Source: Paraburkholderia sp. UYCP14C
Lineage (GTDB): Bacteria > Pseudomonadota > Gammaproteobacteria > Burkholderiales > Burkholderiaceae
Direction of reading: 5' to 3'
Assembly: GCF_004197395.1 (NCBI RefSeq)
Contig: NZ_SELS01000023.1
Coordinates: forward strand, 57,451-121,450
Length of the DNA: 64,000 nucleotides
Shown here: in pieces, positions 22,274 to 32,103 of the stretch
Position numbering within the stretch: position 1 is the stretch's first letter
Layout: every line of letters begins with the position of its first letter
Position numbers and translations under genes: made by a program
Notes under the pieces: generated by a model
What the model was told of the DNA's origin: nothing
The model's input: only the letters and a program-made list of their open reading frames with translations
Databases searched by the model: none

Positions 22274-22513
22274 TTACTCCGGCAGCTCCGAGGTCGAGAT
22301 CGGCGCCTGCGGCGCGGGTCCGCCGACCACCGCCTGATCGGACGCATCGGCGGCGCTGACCGGCCGCACCGTCAGCCAGTCCGGATGAATCTGGCGGGTC
22401 AGATAATTCGGCTCGCGTCCGTGGGAACTGGTTGACGGGCCGAAGGCGCCACGCAGCGCGACGAAAGCCAGCACGTTGACAACAATCAGAATGGCAATCG
22501 GCCAGCGAAGCAT
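22274..22513 (-). CDS. small membrane-anchored protein of unknown function downstream of coaX
   Basis: 79 residues from the ATG at 22513 (MLRWPIAILIVVNVLAFVAL). One N-terminal transmembrane helix or uncleaved signal, then a short Pro/Ala/Ser-rich periplasmic tail (HPDWLTVRPVSAADASDQ). It lies 89 bases behind coaX on the same strand. In related genomes longer proteins at this place carry a SPOR domain; none is visible here. Confidence 0.6.
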   Translation of the reverse strand: MLRWPIAILIVVNVLAFVALRGAFGPSTSSHGREPNYLTRQIHPDWLTVRPVSAADASDQAVVGGPAPQAPISTSELPE

Positions 22514-22602
22514 CGTGGGTGTTTCCAATCCAGAGAGAAGTTGAGCTTGGGGCGTCAAGGAGAAACTCGGGTACCCGTAAAACACCCGCTCGCGGCCGGC
22601 AA

Positions 22603-23442
22603 TCAGCCGCTTCGGCGCGCCGAATCCTCGGCTGCGATCAGCGCGAGCCCCGACAGAACCAGCGAATCGTGGCGAGTATGCGGCACTTTCAGTGCGCTCG
22701 CCACCGCGTCGGCGGCGCCGCCGCTGACCACGAGACGCACCGGCACCCGCCACTCATCCTGCAGATCGCGCCACATCCGTTCGATCAATCCCGCCTGTGC
22801 CAGCGTGCAGCCCGCCGACAGCGAGCGCGGCGTATCCGTCGCGAAGAACGGACCGCGACGGGGCGCGTCGGCGGTATCGGCCGGGTCTAGCAGACCGCGT
22901 GCATGGGCGGAGTCGAGCGTCGGCAGTTGCGCGGTGTGCTCGCCAAGCGAGCGCATCATCAGCGTCCAGCCCGGCGCAATCAATCCGCCGATAAACGCGC
23001 CGTCCGCGCGCAACGCCTCGAGCGTGGTCGCGGTGCCGAAGGTCGCGAGCAGTAGATGTTCACCGGGAAACGCCGCGTGCGCGCCGATCACGCCGGCCCA
23101 GCGGTCGCTGCCGAGCGAGTGCGGTGTCGTATAGCAATTGGTCACGCCGCATTGATGCGCGCTCGCGCGGATCGTCGTGAGCGGCAGTTGCGGCCAGTGA
23201 GCGTCGACCAGCGCGGCGATGTGGGCCGCGACCTCCGCGCCTGCGACGTTGGAGAGCCACGCTCCACATGGCGTCGGCCAGTCGGCCCAACCGGGTTGCA
23301 AACCAGAACGCCCATGAGATACGGCAACGTCGTCATGCGCCAGCGCACCGCTCGCCAACTGCGTCCCGTCCGGCTGCACCAGCGCCCACTTGATCCGACT
23401 ATTGCCCGCGTCGATCAGCAGATACGGCGCGCGCTGCGTCAT
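22603..23442 (-). CDS. coaX: type III pantothenate kinase
   Basis: 279 residues. Motifs of the ASKHA fold: [14 protein letters not shown] at the N-terminus (phosphate 1), [11 protein letters not shown], and [20 protein letters not shown]. It phosphorylates pantothenate in the first step of coenzyme A synthesis and, unlike CoaA, is not feedback-inhibited by CoA. Its ATG overlaps the last codon and stop of birA (23439-23442), so translation is coupled. Confidence 0.95.
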   Translation of the reverse strand: MTQRAPYLLIDAGNSRIKWALVQPDGTQLASGALAHDDVAVSHGRSGLQPGWADWPTPCGAWLSNVAGAEVAAHIAALVDAHWPQLPLTTIRASAHQCGVTNCYTTPHSLGSDRWAGVIGAHAAFPGEHLLLATFGTATTLEALRADGAFIGGLIAPGWTLMMRSLGEHTAQLPTLDSAHARGLLDPADTADAPRRGPFFATDTPRSLSAGCTLAQAGLIERMWRDLQDEWRVPVRLVVSGGAADAVASALKVPHTRHDSLVLSGLALIAAEDSARRSG

Positions 23443-24377
23443 GCGGCACCGTCGGCGAGGCGCAGCGACACGTCGCCGGTCGCGATGCTCTGGCGCCCTT
23501 CGGCCGTATCGAGCAGCAACTGGCCGCGTTCGTCGACGCCCGCCGCCACGCCGCGCGCGAGCTCCTGGCCTTGCTCGAGCAGCACGACGTCGCGGCCCGC
23601 GTACGCATGCACCGCGTTCCAACGCGGCTGGAACGGCGCGAAGCCTTCGGCGCCGAAGCGCTGCAGCATCGGTTCGAGCGCGTTCAATTCCGCCGCCAGC
23701 GTATCGGTCAGATTCGCGTTCGGCAGCGCGCGCTGCAACGCGGTCGGCACGGCGCCGCGCGCCTGCGGCGGTACTTCGGCGTTCAGCGCGCCGACCTTCG
23801 CTGCGAGTTCATCGGCCCCCTTCACATTAGTGCCGATGCCGATCACGACCGCGCTCGCGTCGTCGGTGCTCCACGCGGTTTCGATCAGGATGCCGGCGAG
23901 CTTGTCGCCTTCGAGCAGCACGTCGTTCGGCCACTTCAGCGCGAACTGTCCGGGAGCGGCGACCGGCAGCGAGCGCAGCCCGTCGACGAGCGCGACGCCC
24001 ACCGCGAGGCTCAAGCCCGCGAGCCCTTCGAGCGGTCGCGGCAGTACGCACGCGACCGAAAACAGCAACGCGTTGCCTGGCTCCGCGTACCACGGGCGCC
24101 CACGGCGGCCGCGTCCGGCGGTCTGCAGATACGCGACGCGCACGATCGGCCGCGGCAGCGCGTTCGCCCGTCGCGGCAGTGCTTTCATGTGGGTCATCAG
24201 ATCGGCGTTGGTCGAGCCGGTTTCTTCGACGATTTCGATCGGCCAGTCGTGCGCATGCGCGCCGAACAGCTGGACCGCGCGTTCGCGATCGATGCGCCAG
24301 TCGGTCGACGCCGACGACGAGGCCGCGGGCGCGCTTGTAGCAGCGGGCGGGGAGGCGGGAGTCTTGGAGGCATTCAT
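23439..24377 (-). CDS. birA: biotin--[acetyl-CoA-carboxylase] ligase
   Basis: 312 residues. The biotinyl-AMP motif GRGRRGRPW is at 88-96 and the catalytic-lysine region [18 protein letters not shown] follows near 165. There is no N-terminal helix-turn-helix, so it is a pure ligase and not a biotin-operon repressor; the N-terminal 25 residues are Ala/Ser/Pro-rich and probably disordered. It biotinylates BCCP and other carboxylases. It is divergent from the lipid-transport operon. Confidence 0.93.
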   Translation of the reverse strand: MNASKTPASPPAATSAPAASSSASTDWRIDRERAVQLFGAHAHDWPIEIVEETGSTNADLMTHMKALPRRANALPRPIVRVAYLQTAGRGRRGRPWYAEPGNALLFSVACVLPRPLEGLAGLSLAVGVALVDGLRSLPVAAPGQFALKWPNDVLLEGDKLAGILIETAWSTDDASAVVIGIGTNVKGADELAAKVGALNAEVPPQARGAVPTALQRALPNANLTDTLAAELNALEPMLQRFGAEGFAPFQPRWNAVHAYAGRDVVLLEQGQELARGVAAGVDERGQLLLDTAEGRQSIATGDVSLRLADGAA

Positions 24378-24486
24378 GACTCATATTGTAGCCACAGCGA
24401 ACCCGCGCGGAACCCGAATCCGGACCGTAAAGATCGACGCGAATCGATGTGCATCAGTGCGGACCGGCGGCCGAGCCTTCGTTACA

Positions 24487-25656
24487 ATGGCCCCTAATCC
24501 GATAACCAGATTCACGCGATCCTTGAACTACGACACTCCGCCCGGCCTTGAAGTCGCGGCCGGCAGCCAAGGCAAGATCGTCCGTCTCTCGGGCCAGTGG
24601 ACGGCGCTCGCGCTCGCGCGCGATCGCGCCACCGGGCAAGTGATTCCGCAACTGCGTTCGCTGACCGGCGCGCAAGGCATCGGCGGGTGGGATCTGTCGC
24701 GCGTCGACAGGATGGACCACGTCGGCGGCCAGGCGCTGTGGCGTGTGTGGGGCCGCAAGATGCCGCCGGGCACCGCGCTCACCGACACGCAGCGCGACAT
24801 TTTCGAGCGCATCGCGCTGCTCGACACGGTGCGCGAGAGCGCCGAGCCGGTCACCCGTTTTGATCCCTTCACGCGTCTCGGCCTCGGGCTGTTCTCGTTC
24901 GTCGAGCACATGCAGGGTGGCGTCGCGATGCTCGGGCGCTTCGTGCTCGATCTGCTGGCGATCGTGCGCAAGCCGAAAATCACGCCGTGGACCGAAATCT
25001 CCGCGAACATCTACAACGCCGGCGCCCGCGCGCTGCCGATCACCGCGCTGGTCGCATTCCTGATCGGTATCGTGTTGAGCTATCTGTCGGCACAGCAATT
25101 GCGCATCTTTGGCGCGAACCAGTTCATCGTCAATATTCTCGGCCTCGCGGTGATCCGCGAACTCGGCCCGGTGCTATCGGCGATTCTGGTGGCGGGCCGC
25201 TCGGGCTCGGCGATCACCGCGCAGATCGGCGTGATGCGGGTGACCGAGGAGCTCGACGCGATGCGCGTGATGGGCATCCCGCACGGTTTGCGGCTGATCC
25301 TGCCGCGCGTGATCGCACTGGCCGTCGCGATGCCGCTGCTCGTGATGTGGACCAACATGATCGCGTTGACCGGCGGCGCGCTCGCCGCGAAGCTCGTGCT
25401 CGGCATCGACATGAGCTTCTTCGCGCGGCAACTGCCCGTCGTCGTGCCGATCGCGAATCTATGGATTGGCCTTGGCAAGGGCGCGGTATTCGGTATGCTG
25501 ATCGCGATCGCCGGCTGTCATTTCGGCTTCCGTATCAAGGCCAATTCGCAGAGTCTCGGCGAAGGCACGACGACTTCGGTGGTCACGTCGATCACCATCG
25601 TGATTCTCGCGGACGCGGTGTTCGCGATCCTTTTTCAGAACGTGGGGCTCGGATGA
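24487..25656 (+). CDS. MCE-system ABC permease with N-terminal STAS domain (MlaE family)
   Basis: 389 residues from ATG 24487. The first 120 residues form a STAS-like domain (VRLSGQWTALALARDRATG ... WDLSRVDRMDHVGGQALW), which in other systems is a separate protein (MlaB). The rest is an MlaE permease: several membrane helices, with the signature IVNILGLAVIRELGPVLSAI and AQIGVMRVTEELDAMRVMG. With the following ATPase, MCE protein and lipoprotein it forms a transenvelope phospholipid transporter. The domain fusion replaces MlaB. The stop overlaps the next start (ATGA). Confidence 0.92.
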   Translation: MAPNPITRFTRSLNYDTPPGLEVAAGSQGKIVRLSGQWTALALARDRATGQVIPQLRSLTGAQGIGGWDLSRVDRMDHVGGQALWRVWGRKMPPGTALTDTQRDIFERIALLDTVRESAEPVTRFDPFTRLGLGLFSFVEHMQGGVAMLGRFVLDLLAIVRKPKITPWTEISANIYNAGARALPITALVAFLIGIVLSYLSAQQLRIFGANQFIVNILGLAVIRELGPVLSAILVAGRSGSAITAQIGVMRVTEELDAMRVMGIPHGLRLILPRVIALAVAMPLLVMWTNMIALTGGALAAKLVLGIDMSFFARQLPVVVPIANLWIGLGKGAVFGMLIAIAGCHFGFRIKANSQSLGEGTTTSVVTSITIVILADAVFAILFQNVGLG

Positions 25657-26531
25657 TCGCGCCACTGACCGAAGCCGTCCGCGGCCAGCCCGTACCGTCG
25701 ATCGCCGAGCCGGTGATCGAGGTGATCGACATCACCAAGCGCTACGGCCGCAACATCGTGCATCAGCATCTGAGCCTCGACGTGCGGCGCGGCGAGATCG
25801 TGTCGATCGTCGGCGGCTCGGGCTCCGGCAAGACCACGCTGGTGCGGCAGATACTCGGCCTCGAACGACCGTCGCGGGGCACGATCAAGCTGTTCGGCGA
25901 AGACCTCTCGACGATCTCGCCCGAAACCGCGCTGCTGATGCGCAGCCGCTCCGGCATGCTGTTCCAGCGCGGCGCGCTGTTCTCGTCGCTGTCCGTGTTC
26001 GACAACGTCGCGCAACCGGTGCGCGAGCTCGGCAAGGTGCCCGAAGACCTGCTGCGCGACATCGTGATGCTGAAGTTGGAAATGGTCGGGCTGCCGTGCA
26101 AGCACGCGTCGAAGATGCCGTCGGCGCTGTCGGGCGGCATGATCAAGCGGGTCGGCATCGCGCGCGCGATCGCGCTCGAACCCGAACTGCTGTTCCTCGA
26201 CGAACCGACCGCCGGCCTCGACCCGCAGGCGTCCGACGAATTCGTCGAGCTGATCTCCGGGCTGCACCGCGCGCTCGGTCTGACGGTCGTGATGGTCACG
26301 CACGATCTCGACACGATGGTCGCGCTGTCGACGCGCGTGGCCGTGATTGCCGATCGCAAAGTGCTCGTCAACGCGCCGGTCGAGGAGGCCGCGGGCGTCG
26401 ACCATCCGTTCATCCGCGAATATTTCCTCGGCCTGCGCGGGCGCCGCGCGCTGCAGGCGCTGCCGCCCGAGCGCCGCGCAAAGCTGCCGCAGGCGGCGCT
26501 CGAGCCGGCGTCGTCCGAGTTGCCGCTGTGA
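25653..26531 (+). CDS. MCE-system ABC transporter ATP-binding protein (MlaF family)
   Basis: 292 residues. Walker A GGSGSGKTT, signature LSGGMIKRVGIARAIALEP, Walker B LLFLDEPTAGLDP and switch MVTHDLDTM are all intact. It powers the adjacent MlaE-type permease. The C-terminal 35 residues (RRALQALPPERRAKL...) extend beyond usual ABC domains and in MlaF homologues contact the partner subunit. ATGA overlap with the permease gene indicates coupled translation. Confidence 0.94.
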   Translation: MIAPLTEAVRGQPVPSIAEPVIEVIDITKRYGRNIVHQHLSLDVRRGEIVSIVGGSGSGKTTLVRQILGLERPSRGTIKLFGEDLSTISPETALLMRSRSGMLFQRGALFSSLSVFDNVAQPVRELGKVPEDLLRDIVMLKLEMVGLPCKHASKMPSALSGGMIKRVGIARAIALEPELLFLDEPTAGLDPQASDEFVELISGLHRALGLTVVMVTHDLDTMVALSTRVAVIADRKVLVNAPVEEAAGVDHPFIREYFLGLRGRRALQALPPERRAKLPQAALEPASSELPL

Positions 26532-26577
26532 GGCCGGCCGCCATCAAGCGGGCCGCTATGATCCAGGAAAACTGACA

Positions 26578-27558
26578 ATGGAAAACAAAGCGTATGCGTT
26601 CTGGGCCGGGCTTTTCACGGTCGTGTTGACGGCGGCGATCGCGCTGGCGGCGTACCTGTTCAACGTCGACCGCACCGTGCGGGTGCCGTACGACCTGATC
26701 GCGCGCACCAACGTGACCGGCCTCTATGCGGACGCCGCGGTGCGCTTTCGCGGGCTCGACGTCGGCCGCGTGCAGTCGATCAAATTCGACCGGACGCATC
26801 CGGGGCAGATCCTGATCCGCATCATGGTCGACGTGCACGCGCCGATCACCCATTCGACGTTCGGCAGCCTCGGCTTGCAGGGCGTAACCGGCATCGCCTT
26901 CATCCAGCTCGACGATACCGGGCGCGACCTGACGCCGCTGCCGTCGTCGGCGCAACAGGTCGCGCAACTGCCGATGCGCCCGGGCCTGCTCGACCAGTTG
27001 CAGCAACGCGGCGACATACTGCTGCGCAAGCTCGAAAAAGTCACCGACAACGTGAACGACATGCTGTCGCCTGAAATGGTCGAACAGCTGCACGAGACGG
27101 CGGCGAACATCGCGCAGGCTGCCTCGGGCGTCGCGACGCTGACTCAGGAAATGGCACCCGTCGCCAGCAAGCTGCCCGGCACGATCGACCAGCTGAACCA
27201 CACGCTCGCGTCGACCAACCAGATGATCACGAACCTGAACCGGCCGGACGGCCCGCTCGACCGCAATCTGAACAAGGTCGGCACGGCCGCGCAGCAGGCG
27301 GGCGATGCGCTCACGCAGATGAACGCGTCGCTGCAGGACCTGTCCGCGCGGGTCGGCTACGAGACGCTGCCGCGCGTCAATTCGCTCACCGAGGACGTGC
27401 GCGCGGCCGCGCAATCGATCGACCGCGCCGCCGACACCTTCAACACCAATCCGCGCAGCGTGCTGTTCGGTGCGCCGCGCCCGGCGCCGGGTCCGGGCGA
27501 GGCCGGCTTCGCGTGGCCCGCCGCTGCGGCCGCGCCCGCAGCCCCCGCAGCCCAATAA
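26578..27558 (+). CDS. MCE domain lipid-transport protein (MlaD/PqiB-like)
   Basis: 326 residues. A single N-terminal membrane helix (FWAGLFTVVLTAAIALAAYLF) anchors the protein in the inner membrane; the MCE domain follows (VRVPYDLIARTNVTGLYADAAVRFRG... near 33-115, with GLQGVTGIAFIQLDD). The long helical remainder (150-310) is rich in heptad-like repeats and ends in an Ala/Pro tail. MCE proteins form hexameric rings that carry phospholipids between membranes. The single MCE domain is as in MlaD, while the long C-terminal helical part is closer to Mce/LetB-type needles. Confidence 0.9.
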   Translation: MENKAYAFWAGLFTVVLTAAIALAAYLFNVDRTVRVPYDLIARTNVTGLYADAAVRFRGLDVGRVQSIKFDRTHPGQILIRIMVDVHAPITHSTFGSLGLQGVTGIAFIQLDDTGRDLTPLPSSAQQVAQLPMRPGLLDQLQQRGDILLRKLEKVTDNVNDMLSPEMVEQLHETAANIAQAASGVATLTQEMAPVASKLPGTIDQLNHTLASTNQMITNLNRPDGPLDRNLNKVGTAAQQAGDALTQMNASLQDLSARVGYETLPRVNSLTEDVRAAAQSIDRAADTFNTNPRSVLFGAPRPAPGPGEAGFAWPAAAAAPAAPAAQ

Positions 27559-27582
27559 ATCCGCAGGCCAGAACAGAGGAAG

Positions 27583-28215
27583 ATGCCCATGTCACGCTCG
27601 ATTCACCGACTGTTGTCCTCGCGCGCCGCGCTCGCGGCGCTGCTCGCGTTCGGCGTGCTGGCGACGGGCTGCGCGGGCACGTCCGCGGTGGTGTCGGACG
27701 TCCGCTACGACTTCGGGCCGCCGCCGCAGAGCACCGCCGCGAGCCGGCTGCCGGCCGTCAAGGTGCTCGAGGTCAGCGCGCCGTCCGTACTCGAATCCGA
27801 CCGGCTGATCTATCGGCTGAGCTACGCCGAAGCGCAGCAGACCGCCCCCTACGCCAACAGCCACTGGACGATGATGCCGTCGCAATTGCTGACGCAGCGC
27901 CTGCGCAACACGCTGAGCGAGCGCGGCACCGTGCTGACGGGCGCCGACGGCGTGGTCGCGCCGGTGCTGCGGGTCGATCTGACCGAATTCGAGCAGGTGT
28001 TCGACAGCCAGACGGACAGCCACGGCGCGATCACCGCGCGCGCGACGCTGATACTGGGCGGCAAGGTGGTCGGCCAGCAGACCTTCGTCGCGCGCGCGCC
28101 CGCGCATTCGGCCGATGCGGCCGGCGGCGCGCGGGCGCTCGCCGCGGCCAGCGACGACCTCGTCGCGCAGATCGCCACGTGGCTCGGCTCGCAGGCGCTG
28201 GTCGCCGCGCAATGA
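27583..28215 (+). CDS. ABC-type transport auxiliary lipoprotein (PqiC/YmbA-like)
   Basis: 210 residues. A lipobox (GVLATGCAG, Cys30) ends a clear lipoprotein signal. The mature part has the ABC-transport-auxiliary fold sequence YDFGPPPQ ... LPAVKVLEVSAPSVLESDRLIYRLSYAEAQQTAPYANSHW, known from PqiC. It should sit in the outer membrane as the acceptor component of the MCE system encoded by the three preceding genes. Confidence 0.88.
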   Translation: MPMSRSIHRLLSSRAALAALLAFGVLATGCAGTSAVVSDVRYDFGPPPQSTAASRLPAVKVLEVSAPSVLESDRLIYRLSYAEAQQTAPYANSHWTMMPSQLLTQRLRNTLSERGTVLTGADGVVAPVLRVDLTEFEQVFDSQTDSHGAITARATLILGGKVVGQQTFVARAPAHSADAAGGARALAAASDDLVAQIATWLGSQALVAAQ

Positions 28216-28246
28216 CAGGCGGGCAGCGCACGTATCGGAGCGCTGC

Positions 28247-29404
28247 ATGAGCGAACGCCCCTGGCTGCGCCGCCCGTCGGCGCTGGCCCGTCAGGCGCTG
28301 CTGCTGTACACGGCGCTGATCGTCTACGGTTCGTGGTATCCATTCTCGGGCTGGCGCTCGCTCGGCCTCGCGCCGTTTGCCTATCTGTTCGATCCGATGC
28401 CGCAGTATCTGACGGCGTTCGACGTCGTCACCAACGTGCTCGGCTATCTGCCGTTCGGCGCGCTGGTGGTGCTGGCGGTGTATCCGCGCTGGCGCGGCAC
28501 GCTGGCCATCGCGCTCGCGTTCGTGCTCGGGGCATTGCTGTCGGGCACGATGGAAGCCGTGCAGACCTATCTGCCGACGCGCGTCGCCTCCAACCTCGAC
28601 CTTGCCGCCAACACGCTCGGGGCGCTGGTCGGCGCGGCGACGATGTCGCCCTTGACCGGCGCGCTGCTCGATCGCGGTTTGCTCAGGCGTTTGCGGCTGC
28701 TGTGGTTCGAGCGCGGCCATGCGACGCTCGTGTGCCTCGTCGCCGCGTGGCCGTTCGCGACGATGTACCCGGCGCCGCGTCTGTTCGGCCTCGGCAACTG
28801 GCCGCGCGCGCTGTGGCAGAGCTCCGATCCGGCCACCCAGGACGCGCTGCTCGCATGGACTCCGTCCGCGTGGCACGTCGGCGCCTGGGCGGCGGCCGCC
28901 GCCGCGGGGCTGCCCGACGACACGTGGGAAGCGCTGATCACGACGCTGAACCTGTTCGCGGCGCTCGCGCTCGCGTCGCTGCCGACGCGCCGGCAGGCGC
29001 CGCGCGTGCGCTTGCTGTTCGTGTTCATCGTCGCGACCTTGTGCGTGAAGGTCGGCGCGACGTTTCTGCAATCGCAATCGGGCCTTGCGTTCTACTGGGC
29101 GACGCCCGGCGCGCTGATTGGACTCGTGTGCGGCAGCGTCGCCGCGCTTGCCGCGCTACCGTTGCGGCGGCGCGTGCGCGCGACGCTCGCCGGGGTCGCG
29201 CTGGTCGTCGCGCTGGTGTTCGTCAATCTGCTGCCGGTGAATCCGTATTTCGACGCCGTGCTCGCCGACTGGCGACAGGGTCGCTATCTGCATTTCAACG
29301 GGCTCGCGCGCTGGCTCGCCTGGATGTGGCCCTATGCGGCGCTGGTGTGGCTCGCGTTCGCGGTCGAGCGGGCGTGGCTGAAGCGGCGCGCGAAGCCGGT
29401 GTGA
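28247..29404 (+). CDS. VanZ family integral membrane protein
   Basis: 385 residues with about nine hydrophobic helices. The VanZ region is residues 12-135 (LYTALIVYGSWYPFSGW, FDVVTNVLGYLPFGALVV, GTMEAVQTYLPTRVASNLDL). The C-terminal half adds further helices. VanZ domains occur in teicoplanin resistance and many unrelated membrane proteins; the function here is unknown. It follows the MCE operon with a 31-base gap and may be co-transcribed. Confidence 0.85.
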   Translation: MSERPWLRRPSALARQALLLYTALIVYGSWYPFSGWRSLGLAPFAYLFDPMPQYLTAFDVVTNVLGYLPFGALVVLAVYPRWRGTLAIALAFVLGALLSGTMEAVQTYLPTRVASNLDLAANTLGALVGAATMSPLTGALLDRGLLRRLRLLWFERGHATLVCLVAAWPFATMYPAPRLFGLGNWPRALWQSSDPATQDALLAWTPSAWHVGAWAAAAAAGLPDDTWEALITTLNLFAALALASLPTRRQAPRVRLLFVFIVATLCVKVGATFLQSQSGLAFYWATPGALIGLVCGSVAALAALPLRRRVRATLAGVALVVALVFVNLLPVNPYFDAVLADWRQGRYLHFNGLARWLAWMWPYAALVWLAFAVERAWLKRRAKPV

Positions 29405-29539
29405 CGTGCTTGCGCGCCGGCCGCCGGGCGCCGACGCCTGCACAGCCCGGTCGCTATAATCGTCCGCACGACGGGCGCTGCGGCATACCGCGTGCTGCCA
29501 GTGCCATTGCCCCCTTTCAGGCTTGCCTCCCCGGACATC

Positions 29540-29863
29540 ATGGATTCCTTCTACAAGCACCACGTTTTCTTCTGTCTGAATCAACGCGACCCCGGCGCCG
29601 ACCGCCCGAGCTGCGCGAACTGCAACGCGCAGGCGATGCAGGAATACGCGAAAAAGCGCGTGAAACAGCTCGGCCTCGCCGGTCCGGGCCAGGTTCGCAT
29701 CAACAAGGCCGGCTGCCTCGATCGCTGCGAACTGGGGCCGACGCTCGTCGTGTACCCCGAGGCCGTCTGGTACACCTATGTTGACGAGAGCGATATCGAC
29801 GAGATCGTCGAATCGCATCTTGCGAACGGCAAGATCGTCGAGCGTCTGAAGATCGATCAATAA
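29540..29863 (+). CDS. (2Fe-2S) ferredoxin of the thioredoxin-like class
   Basis: 107 residues. Cysteines at 12, 25, 28, 59 and 63 (HHVFFCLNQ, RPSCANCNA, KAGCLDRCELG) match the cluster-binding pattern of the thioredoxin-like [2Fe-2S] ferredoxins; probable ligands are Cys12, Cys25, Cys59 and Cys63. The partner reductase is unknown. A hydrolase gene starts 32 bases downstream. Confidence 0.88.
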   Translation: MDSFYKHHVFFCLNQRDPGADRPSCANCNAQAMQEYAKKRVKQLGLAGPGQVRINKAGCLDRCELGPTLVVYPEAVWYTYVDESDIDEIVESHLANGKIVERLKIDQ

Positions 29864-29895
29864 CGCGAACCACGAAACGATCCACAGGCATCCCG

Positions 29896-30540
29896 ATGAA
29901 TGTCAACACGAAGAAGTATCTGATCGACGGCCCGGTCGGCAAGATCGAGGTCGCGCTGGACCTGCCCGACGCGGCGCGCGAAAAAAGCGCCGCGCCGCGC
30001 GGCATCGCGCTCGTCGCGCATCCGCATCCGCTGTTTGGCGGCACGATGGACAACAAGGTCGCGCAGACGCTCGCGCGCACGCTCGTGCAATTGAACTACG
30101 TCACGTACCGGTCGAATTTCCGCGGCGTCGGCCAGACCCAGGGCGAGCACGACGCGGGCGTCGGCGAGCGCGACGATCTGTGCGCGGTGCTCGAACACAT
30201 GCGCGCCGATCCGGACTATGGCGATCTGCCGCTCGTGCTCGCGGGCTTTTCGTTCGGCACCGTGGTGCTGTCGCACGTCGCGGCGAAGCTGCGCAAAGAA
30301 GGCCGGGAAATCGAGCGCATCGTGTTCGTCGGTACCGCGGCGAGCCGCTGGGACGTCGCGCCCGTGCCCGACAGCACGCTCGTGATTCACGGTGAAGTCG
30401 ACGAGACCGTTCCGCTTCAATCCGTGTTCGACTGGGCGCGCCCGCAGGAACTGCCGGTGGTCGTGATTCCGGGTGCCGAACACTTTCTGCATCGTAAGCT
30501 TCACATCCTGAAGCGGATCATCGTCGACGCCTGGCGCTAA
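29896..30540 (+). CDS. alpha/beta hydrolase (dienelactone-hydrolase-like)
   Basis: 214 residues. The oxyanion and nucleophile regions are ALVAHPHPLFGGTMDNKVAQ and LVLAGFSFGTVVLSH (Ser of GFSFG); the acid Asp is in HGEVDETVP and the His in VIPGAEHFLH. This is the short, lid-less COG2945-type hydrolase. It is likely in one transcript with the ferredoxin gene. Substrate unknown. Confidence 0.85.
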   Translation: MNVNTKKYLIDGPVGKIEVALDLPDAAREKSAAPRGIALVAHPHPLFGGTMDNKVAQTLARTLVQLNYVTYRSNFRGVGQTQGEHDAGVGERDDLCAVLEHMRADPDYGDLPLVLAGFSFGTVVLSHVAAKLRKEGREIERIVFVGTAASRWDVAPVPDSTLVIHGEVDETVPLQSVFDWARPQELPVVVIPGAEHFLHRKLHILKRIIVDAWR

Positions 30541-30860
30541 AACGCGCGACGCGCGTTTTGCGGGGGACAGGTGCGCGCAAACGTGTGCAAATCCACGACA
30601 CACGCGCGAAAGTGACCAGGTAGCGCGCGTATAATGAGCGCTCTTTTTTTGGGCACAGCGCCGCCCAGCCGGCAGAATCGCGCGCCGCGGAGTCATTTCG
30701 CGGGAGGGCGCGGCCGGGTGCGCGGCGCTGTGCTCGCGAACCGCTTGCGTCGCCATCAGTCCAACGGGCGCCCGCCGTTTTACGGCCAGAAGCCCCGCCG
30801 ACCGGCTCCCCCAACTCCGCGCGCTGTCGCGCAACGTTTTTTTCCGCACGAATCGACCCT
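30541..30860 (+). promoter_or_regulatory. leader region of dacC with a -10 box
   Basis: A perfect TATAAT lies at 30630-30635; no good -35 box is seen at the proper distance. This implies a leader of more than 200 bases before dacC. The leader is GC-rich and could fold, but no known riboswitch was recognised. No gene is seen in the gap. Confidence 0.55.
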
Positions 30861-32090
30861 ATGCGTTTCTCCTCCTCTGGCCGCACGTCATTCCCGTCAG
30901 TCGCTTCTTTCGTTCCCACTTCGCTCAATCGCGCCATCGCCGTCGGCCTCGTGCTGCCGGCCACGCTCGTCGCGAGCAGCGCGTTCGCGCAGGTGCCGCC
31001 GCCGGGCGTCAACGCGCGCTCGTGGGTGCTCGTCGACGCGACCAGCAACCAGGTGCTCGCGTCCGCCAATGCCGACGAGCGCGTCGAGCCGGCGTCGCTC
31101 ACCAAGCTGATGACCGCTTATCTCGTGTTCGAGGCGCTCGACACGAAGAAGATCACGATGGATCAGAGCATCGAGCCGAGCGAAGCCGTGCGGCGCGTGC
31201 GCAACGACGAATCGCGCATGTTCATCGAGGCGCTCAAGCCGGTGACCGTGCACGACCTCGTGTACGGCATGATCGTGCAGTCGGGCAACGACGCGGCGAT
31301 CGCGCTCGCCGAACTGGTGGGCGGCAGCGAAGCGCAGTTCGTCGACATGATGAACAAGGAAGCGCAGAAGCTCGGCATGACGCACACGCATTTTGCCGAC
31401 GTGAACGGTATGCCCGACCCGCAGCACTACACGACCGCGGGCGATCTCGCGATCCTGTCGGCGCGCCTGATCCGTGACTATCCGGACTACTACAACATCT
31501 TCTCGGTCAAGGAATTCACGTACAACAAGATCAAGCAGCCGAACCGCAACCGTCTGCTGTGGATCGACCCGACCGTCGACGGTCTGAAGACCGGCCACAC
31601 GCAAGCGGCCGGCTACTGCCTGATCGCGAGCGCGAAGCGTCCGCTGCCGGGCGCGACCGACGCGTCGCGCCGTCTCGTCTCGGTGATGATGGGCGAGCAG
31701 AAAGAGCATGACCGCGTGCAGGACAGCCTGAAGATGCTGAACTACGGCTACACCGCCTACGACACGACGCGCCTGTACAAGGCGAACCAGGTCGTGGCCA
31801 CGCCGCGCGTCTACAAGGGTTCGCAGGACAGCGTGCAGGTCGGCGTGAAGGGCGACCAGTACGTCACGCTGCCGAAGGGCGCGGCCGACAAGGCGAAGCC
31901 GCAGATCGAACTCAACGATCCGCTCGTCGCGCCGATCGCGAACGGCCAGCAGGTCGGCACCGCCAAGTTCGTCGCCGACGGCAAGGTGCTCGCGCAGTTC
32001 CCGGTGGTCGCGTTGCAGCCGGTCCCGCAAGCCGGTGTGGTTGGCCGCGTGTGGGATTCGATGATGCTGATGTTCAACAAGAAGAAGTAA
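30861..32090 (+). CDS. dacC: D-alanyl-D-alanine carboxypeptidase (PBP5/6 family)
   Basis: 409 residues. Signal peptide to about residue 43 (LPATLVASSAFAQ). Penicillin-binding active-site motifs are complete: S79-L-T-K82, the SGN motif in IVQSGNDAAIAL, and KTG in VDGLKTGHTQAAG. The C-terminal PBP5-type beta domain (after about 290) ends in an amphipathic helix (VGRVWDSMMLMFNKKK) for membrane attachment. It trims terminal D-Ala from peptidoglycan side chains. The D-amino acid transaminase gene follows after 13 bases. Confidence 0.94.
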   Translation: MRFSSSGRTSFPSVASFVPTSLNRAIAVGLVLPATLVASSAFAQVPPPGVNARSWVLVDATSNQVLASANADERVEPASLTKLMTAYLVFEALDTKKITMDQSIEPSEAVRRVRNDESRMFIEALKPVTVHDLVYGMIVQSGNDAAIALAELVGGSEAQFVDMMNKEAQKLGMTHTHFADVNGMPDPQHYTTAGDLAILSARLIRDYPDYYNIFSVKEFTYNKIKQPNRNRLLWIDPTVDGLKTGHTQAAGYCLIASAKRPLPGATDASRRLVSVMMGEQKEHDRVQDSLKMLNYGYTAYDTTRLYKANQVVATPRVYKGSQDSVQVGVKGDQYVTLPKGAADKAKPQIELNDPLVAPIANGQQVGTAKFVADGKVLAQFPVVALQPVPQAGVVGRVWDSMMLMFNKKK

Positions 32091-32103
32091 GGGCTACGCC
32101 GCA

